In this document: one piece after another, positions 6,790 to 10,471 of the stretch | Numbering within the stretch: position 1 is the stretch's first letter | Layout of the letters: every line of letters begins with the position of its first letter | Assembly: GCA_000432895.1 (NCBI GenBank) | Contig: FR889454.1 | Location: 34,531 to 45,001 of the forward strand | Direction of reading: 5' to 3' | Length of the DNA stretch: 10,471 nucleotides | Origin: Firmicutes bacterium CAG:449 | GTDB lineage: Bacteria > Bacillota_I > Bacilli_A > RFN20 > CAG-449 | Notes under the pieces: model-generated | Databases searched by the model: none | Seen by the model: the letters and a program-made list of their open reading frames with translations, nothing else | What the model was told of the DNA's origin: nothing | Program-made: the position numbers and the translations under genes

Positions 6790-9282
6790 GATAATATCGT
6801 TGATTAAATAATAACTTGAAGGGTTACTTGGAGAGGAAATACTAATTTTCTCATTATCAGCATATGAATATGTCCAATTTACATTATTTGGTGCATCACT
6901 ACCACGATCATATATTGCAAATAGAACTTTAAAAGATACTTCATTTCCTGTTTCTTGCTTTTGCATTCCGACACTTTCCCATGGTACAAATATTTCTACT
7001 CCCCAACCTAAATCAGTATCATTAATATTGGTATCGGCAATCATATACATATCTTGTGAGTAATTATCATTGTTCTTTGAATAACCGACAGTTCCATCAA
7101 TTGACATACCGTATTTAAATGGTAATTGAGCAATGTTTCTATTATTTCCTGTTGGATTTAACATTTCCATCATCATATTTCCACCAGCATCAGTTGCAAA
7201 AATTTTACTATTTGTATTCAATTTTGTTGCTTGTGGTAGGGTGTTCATTGACATTTCATCATTTGTCACAACACGAATATCAAAAGAATCATTAGTAAAA
7301 ATTGATTGTTTATTAAACGCCATGGCATTACGTGCAATAATGTTTGAATCGTAGCAATATAAACCTAAATATATACCATTTTTAGTTGCTTTTACTTTTG
7401 CTTTAGAATCTGCTTGTGAGTAAGTTTTAGGTAAATAAACTTCTTTTGCATTTTTCCAAAAACCATTTTCCATCATTCCATCTAAAATAACATTATCATC
7501 AGAATTGTTACAATTAATAAAACCTTTATTTTCACCTTTTAAGTATAATTTTGTATATTGACTTGGGTTTAATCCTTCAGATGCTACTTTATTTCTTGCG
7601 TTAGTAGCTGTTCCATTATTAAAAATATTATTTGCTGTACCTAATATATTATAAGAATTGTATATTGAAGAGTTTAAAATATCTCGTTGTCCAACGTTGA
7701 ATTTAATGTATTCTTTTTTATAATTTTCATCTGTCCAAGGTGAGGAAGAATAGCCTAAATCTTCCCATGTTAAGAACATTTCCATGCTATAACCTTGATC
7801 TTCATCTGACGCTGATGCTGTTGTTTTATAGTCATCACCATATGATGTTATAGTACCATTTGTGATTATTTTGACTTTTTCTTTTAAATTACTTTCTTGA
7901 TATGTCCATTGATCATTTTTAGCGTTTGAAACATAATAACGAATATCTCCATCAAGTGAAATTCTAATTCTTCTAGCCTTAGTATTGGTAATAACTAATT
8001 TATTTGAGTCAAATGGATCTATATTAAATTCTAGACCATCAGAAGTATTGAATTTTTTTTCAGTATTAGTTTCTTTGTTATTAAGAATTAAATTATTATC
8101 TTTTACTTCTGCACCAATATATAAGCCATTATCGTTTGCAAAATATCTTATAGATGTATTATTTGAAACCCCACATTTATAAATTCCGCCTTCAATATAT
8201 TCTTTTTCATTAACTATTCCATCTAATACTAATCCGTTTTCAGAGGTTTCTTTAACAATAATTTTAAATGATTTTGATTCAGCGTCTAATCCATTTTTGT
8301 CTGTAACAAAATAATTTATTACGTATTCATCAGCTTCATTAAAAGTTATTTTTGTATTTTCAGTAATGGATGTTTTGTTTTGATAAATTTCACCATTTTT
8401 TTTGATAATATTAAATTTTACTGAATTTGATAAATCGCCATCTTCTTCGTCATAAGCATTTACCATAGGAATGATAAATTCTTCTCCTTTGAAAATATTA
8501 TAGTTTTGACTTGGAGCGGTAATTGTTGGAGCAATATTAAAGTCATTTACAACAGTTAAAATATAAAATTTACTATCTGCGGATAATTCTTTTTCATCTT
8601 TAACATCATAAATAACTTTATAAGTTCCTGCTTGTAACGATGACAAAAGATTTCTTTGATTTCCGTTTCCAGAAAAAATTATTTTTGCATTATCATCAAG
8701 TACTTTTACAATTATTTTATCTGAGATATCACCATCTTCTTCATCATAACTTGATGCGATTTTTGTATAAATTGTATCATTCAAATAATAGTTTTCTTCA
8801 TTCGTATCAAGAGTAATAATTGGTTTAGAATTAGAAATGACTGGATCAGGATCTTGAACGTATAAATTAATTAAAACATCATCAGCTTTTATATTATTAT
8901 TAACTAAAGAATAGATTAATAAATGATCTTTTTGACTTGTTGGTGTAAAATAGTTATCATTATTTGCAAGACCTGTAAAAACTATTTCATTTTCAATTTT
9001 TATTGTTAAAGTAATTTTATTTGAAATATCATTTCCATTATTATCACTAGCAGTAGCCTTAGGTAATAAAATTGATTCATTAAGTTTTACATATAATGGT
9101 TTTAAATCAACATTAATTTTTAATTTGCTTTCTTCTGTTGATTTTGTAGATGAATCAGAACTTGTGTTAGAAGTAGGTTCAAAACTTGTCGTTGGTTTTG
9201 ATATTGGTTGATTATTACATGCAAATAATGAATTAACCAATAAAATTTGGGAGAAAATTTTTAAAAAAGTCTTTTTTTTCAT
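6787..9282 (-). CDS. Large surface lipoprotein: three Ig/DUF5011-like repeats and two CBM9/DOMON-like domains
   Basis: The first gene of the operon. I start it at 9282 (831 aa), not at the in-frame ATG at 9342. The shorter form begins with MKKKTF, a hydrophobic core and lipobox SLFAC (Cys22), and has GAGGT at 9290-9294 eight or so bases upstream. The 20-residue extension would run through the promoter and operator. After a Ser/Thr-rich linker (about 30-52) come three Ig-like domains at about 55-145, 150-247 and 250-345. Domains two and three share the exact YDEEDGD motif typical of DUF5011/HYR-like surface repeats. The first CBM9-like domain (about 350-582) has LVLDGIVNEKEY, GLYIGAEVKDNN, TSDGLEFNI and VGQRDI; the second (about 597-831) has VILDGMMENGFW, GIYLGLYCYDSN, NDSFDIRVV and GWGVEIFVPWESVG. 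The Ig-like part probably acts as a stalk presenting the binding domains. It is paralogous in its CBM9 part to the 552-aa lipoprotein. The ligand is unknown; a glycan is inferred. Confidence 0.85.
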   Translation of the reverse strand: MKKKTFLKIFSQILLVNSLFACNNQPISKPTTSFEPTSNTSSDSSTKSTEESKLKINVDLKPLYVKLNESILLPKATASDNNGNDISNKITLTIKIENEIVFTGLANNDNYFTPTSQKDHLLIYSLVNNNIKADDVLINLYVQDPDPVISNSKPIITLDTNEENYYLNDTIYTKIASSYDEEDGDISDKIIVKVLDDNAKIIFSGNGNQRNLLSSLQAGTYKVIYDVKDEKELSADSKFYILTVVNDFNIAPTITAPSQNYNIFKGEEFIIPMVNAYDEEDGDLSNSVKFNIIKKNGEIYQNKTSITENTKITFNEADEYVINYFVTDKNGLDAESKSFKIIVKETSENGLVLDGIVNEKEYIEGGIYKCGVSNNTSIRYFANDNGLYIGAEVKDNNLILNNKETNTEKKFNTSDGLEFNIDPFDSNKLVITNTKARRIRISLDGDIRYYVSNAKNDQWTYQESNLKEKVKIITNGTITSYGDDYKTTASASDEDQGYSMEMFLTWEDLGYSSSPWTDENYKKEYIKFNVGQRDILNSSIYNSYNILGTANNIFNNGTATNARNKVASEGLNPSQYTKLYLKGENKGFINCNNSDDNVILDGMMENGFWKNAKEVYLPKTYSQADSKAKVKATKNGIYLGLYCYDSNIIARNAMAFNKQSIFTNDSFDIRVVTNDEMSMNTLPQATKLNTNSKIFATDAGGNMMMEMLNPTGNNRNIAQLPFKYGMSIDGTVGYSKNNDNYSQDMYMIADTNINDTDLGWGVEIFVPWESVGMQKQETGNEVSFKVLFAIYDRGSDAPNNVNWTYSYADNEKISISSPSNPSSYYLINDII

Positions 9283-9289
9283 ATCTAAT

Positions 9290-9294
9290 ACCTC
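9290..9294 (-). promoter_or_regulatory. Ribosome binding site fixing the start of the 831-aa lipoprotein
   Basis: GAGGT on the minus strand lies 7 nt before the ATG at 9282. This supports that start over the in-frame ATG at 9342, which has no comparable site and lies upstream of the promoter. Confidence 0.75.
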
Positions 9295-9300
9295 AACTCT

Positions 9301-9329
9301 ATAATAAAAGAGTTTGAAATCGCTTTCAA
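9301..9329 (-). promoter_or_regulatory. Sigma-A-type promoter for the six-gene operon
   Basis: Read on the minus strand, TTGAAA (9329-9324, five of six matches to TTGACA) is followed after exactly 17 nt by TATTAT (9306-9301, five of six to TATAAT). The predicted start of transcription, around 9295, would leave only about a dozen bases before the ATG at 9282, with the GAGGT ribosome site right at the 5' end. That is unusually short and is the main weakness of the call. The -35 box is the left arm of the operator palindrome. Confidence 0.65.
9314..9329. promoter_or_regulatory. LacI/CcpA-type operator palindrome overlapping the -35 box
   Basis: TTGAAATCGCTTTCAA has perfect 6-bp arms around TCGC, with the central CG typical of LacI-family operators. 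Its inner 14 bases fit the catabolite-responsive element consensus TGWAANCGNTNWCA at every position. It covers the -35 element and the start of the spacer of the operon promoter, so a bound protein should block RNA polymerase. It could serve the neighbouring LacI-family protein, a genome-encoded CcpA, or both; the sequence alone does not decide. Confidence 0.8.
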
Positions 9330-9338
9330 TGTGCTTTA

Positions 9339-9358
9339 ACATTAAAAAACTTTAAATT
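9339..9358. repeat. 20-nt direct repeat, copy 1 (divergent region)
   Basis: ACATTAAAAAACTTTAAATT occurs here and again, identical, at 9404-9423. It contains a TTAAA-N4-TTTAA dyad with the same 4-nt centre as the nearby operator, but lacks the central CG. It lies just upstream of the operon's -35 box, about 10 nt from the operator edge. A regulator site is possible; function unproven. Confidence 0.8.
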
Positions 9359-9403
9359 TAAAATAAAAAAATAACGTAAAATTGCCTGTTTTTTTATAAT
9401 ATT

Positions 9404-9423
9404 ACATTAAAAAACTTTAAATT
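9404..9423. repeat. 20-nt direct repeat, copy 2 (divergent region)
   Basis: Identical to the copy at 9339-9358 and in the same orientation, offset by 65 nt. It abuts the possible -35 box of the regulator gene. On the minus strand it also provides TTTAAA, 17 nt from a TATAAA at 9398-9393, so it may be part of a second, weaker operon promoter. Confidence 0.8.
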
Positions 9424-9424
9424 A

Positions 9425-9451
9425 TTGTTTTTAATGAAAAATTAATATAAT
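9425..9451 (+). promoter_or_regulatory. Possible promoter of the LacI-family regulator gene
   Basis: TATAAT at 9446-9451 is a perfect -10 box, 27 nt before the ATG at 9479. The best -35 is a weak TTGTTT at 9425-9430 with a short 15-nt spacer; a 17-nt spacing would give only TATTGT. The region is so AT-rich that -10 matches arise easily. The second copy of the 20-nt direct repeat ends just upstream, at the -35 region. Confidence 0.45.
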
Positions 9452-9478
9452 AATTTAATTGTCAAGGAATTATAAAAA

Positions 9479-10450
9479 ATGAATAAGAAAAAAGTAACTT
9501 TAGATGATATTGCTCAAGAATTAAATTTATCAATTAACACAGTTTCAAGAGCTTTAAGAGATTGTTATGATATATCAGAAGGAACAAAAGAAATTGTTAG
9601 AATGAAGGCCCTAGAATTGAATTATAGTTTTCGTAAACCTGTTTCAGATTATAATTATGATCAAAGAAAATTAGTAATTATAGTATTTAATAGTTTCTTA
9701 AATCCATATTATTCTATTATGGCTGAAAAACTTATTAAGCGTTTAAAAGATAAGTATTTACTATCTGTTTTTCCTTCTTCTTCATATGAATTAGAGTATA
9801 GTTTAATCAAACATGCTTATGAATATAAAACTGCGGCAATTATTAGTTTTCTTGAACCTAATGAAAAAACTGAAAACTTTATTCATAATAATGGGATTCC
9901 TTTAATTATTTTAGGTAGAGAATGTCAAGAAAAAAGCCTTGATGATATTTTTACTGATGATTTTAATGGTGGCGAAATTGTTGCAAAACATTTTTTTGAT
10001 TTAGGAATTGATAAAATTGCTTATATTGGTCCTGATAATGTTGAATGCTCGCTTAGAAGATATGAAGGATTGAAATCAAAATGGAAAGAATTAACTAATA
10101 AAAATGTTCCTTTTATTAATTGTTTTAGCGAATTAAAATCTGTTTTAAATGAATTAGTTTCTTCAGCATATATTTCTGGAATTAGAGGCTTATTTTGCTT
10201 TAATGATGTTACTGCTTATAAAGTATATAAGGCAAAACAAACTGATAATAAATATCATGATTTAAGCATTGTTGGATTTGATAATTTGCATTCTCAAAGA
10301 GAATATTTGCCAGATATTAGTTCTGTTGGGTATGATTATAATGAACTTGCTGATTTAGTTAGTGTTACTTTAGATGCAAGATTAAGAAAACAAGGCAACA
10401 TAAAAACGATGAAAGTCAAATTACCAGTTTTTTTATATAAAAAAGATTAG
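9479..10450 (+). CDS. LacI-family transcriptional regulator
   Basis: A complete 323-aa regulator, diverging from the operon. The N-terminal helix-turn-helix is textbook LacI (VTLDDIAQELNLSINTVSRALRD, about 6-27, with recognition helix around SINTVSRAL). The C-terminal two-thirds is a periplasmic-binding-protein-like effector domain with family landmarks: NPYYSIMAEKLI (about 74-85), IPLIILGRE, DDFNGGEIVAKHFFDLGIDKIAYIG, RRYEGLKSKW, GLFCFNDVTAYKVY and LSIVGFDN. The hinge after LNYS is atypical: instead of the usual PNxxARxL it reads FRKPVSDY, with Tyr58 where LacI has the minor-groove Leu56. An AAGGA at 9464-9468 lies 10 nt before the ATG, and the stop is TAG. Its position next to a LacI-type operator makes it the likely local regulator of the sulfatase/lipoprotein operon, released by a sugar effector. 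Neither the effector nor the sign of regulation can be read from the sequence. The remaining 21 bases to the window end hold nothing recognisable. Confidence 0.95.
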   Translation: MNKKKVTLDDIAQELNLSINTVSRALRDCYDISEGTKEIVRMKALELNYSFRKPVSDYNYDQRKLVIIVFNSFLNPYYSIMAEKLIKRLKDKYLLSVFPSSSYELEYSLIKHAYEYKTAAIISFLEPNEKTENFIHNNGIPLIILGRECQEKSLDDIFTDDFNGGEIVAKHFFDLGIDKIAYIGPDNVECSLRRYEGLKSKWKELTNKNVPFINCFSELKSVLNELVSSAYISGIRGLFCFNDVTAYKVYKAKQTDNKYHDLSIVGFDNLHSQREYLPDISSVGYDYNELADLVSVTLDARLRKQGNIKTMKVKLPVFLYKKD

Positions 10451-10471
10451 TTAAATAATATTCTTCCTAAA

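Noticed and set aside
7133..8182. Short plus-strand reading frames at 7133-7354 and 8002-8182 region
   Set aside because: They are antisense to the 831-aa lipoprotein, with no ribosome site and no recognisable protein.
8437..8755. Near-identical DNA segments encoding YDEEDGD as a mobile or CRISPR-like repeat
   Set aside because: They are simply the conserved motif of two successive Ig/DUF5011-like domains within one protein.
9283..9342. N-terminal extension of the 831-aa lipoprotein to the ATG at 9342
   Set aside because: It would code through the operator, promoter and ribosome site and would push the lipoprotein signal 20 residues inward.
9384..9395. T-run (plus strand) as a rho-independent terminator
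   Set aside because: No GC-rich stem precedes it, and it lies between divergent genes where no terminator is needed.
9393..9421. Second operon promoter on the minus strand, TTTAAA-17 nt-TATAAA
   Set aside because: The -35 matches only four of six positions and such matches are common in this AT-rich stretch; I kept the better 9301-9329 promoter, though this one would give a more usual leader length.

Overview
The window is very AT-rich, with short intergenic gaps and AT-biased codons. Trp is encoded by TGG, no gene contains an internal TGA, and one gene ends in TGA, so the genetic code looks standard rather than the Mycoplasma/Spiroplasma code. Together with lipobox lipoproteins and a LacI-family regulator, this suggests a low-GC Bacillota/Mycoplasmatota lineage (for example Acholeplasma/Izemoplasma/RF39-like or Erysipelotrichia-like). 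That placement is inference. Only a database comparison could settle it.

Layout. Positions 9282 down to 1 hold six genes on the minus strand with almost no space between them (17-nt gap, 11-nt overlap, 1-nt gap, 4-nt ATGA overlap, 1-nt TAATG overlap), almost certainly one operon. In transcription order they are: an 831-aa lipoprotein with three Ig/DUF5011-like domains and two CBM9-like domains; a 384-aa lipoprotein with two predicted LamG/ConA-like beta-sandwich domains; a 552-aa lipoprotein with two CBM9-like domains; an apparently exported Cys-type sulfatase (537 aa); a second Cys-type sulfatase without signal peptide (462 aa); and a radical-SAM anaerobic sulfatase-maturating enzyme, cut by the left edge of the window. 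On the plus strand, diverging from the operon, lies a complete LacI-family regulator (9479-10450).

The 196-nt divergent region (9283-9478) carries a near-perfect LacI/cre-type palindrome whose left half doubles as the -35 box of a good sigma-A-type promoter for the operon. It also carries a 20-nt sequence repeated exactly 65 nt apart.

How it fits together (inference): surface lipoproteins bind a sulfated glycan or glycoconjugate, the exported sulfatase removes sulfate outside and the cytoplasmic one inside, and both are activated in the cytoplasm by the maturase encoded last. Substrate-responsive and/or catabolite repression acts on the single operon promoter. No glycoside hydrolase, polysaccharide lyase or transporter is in view, so the substrate cannot be named.
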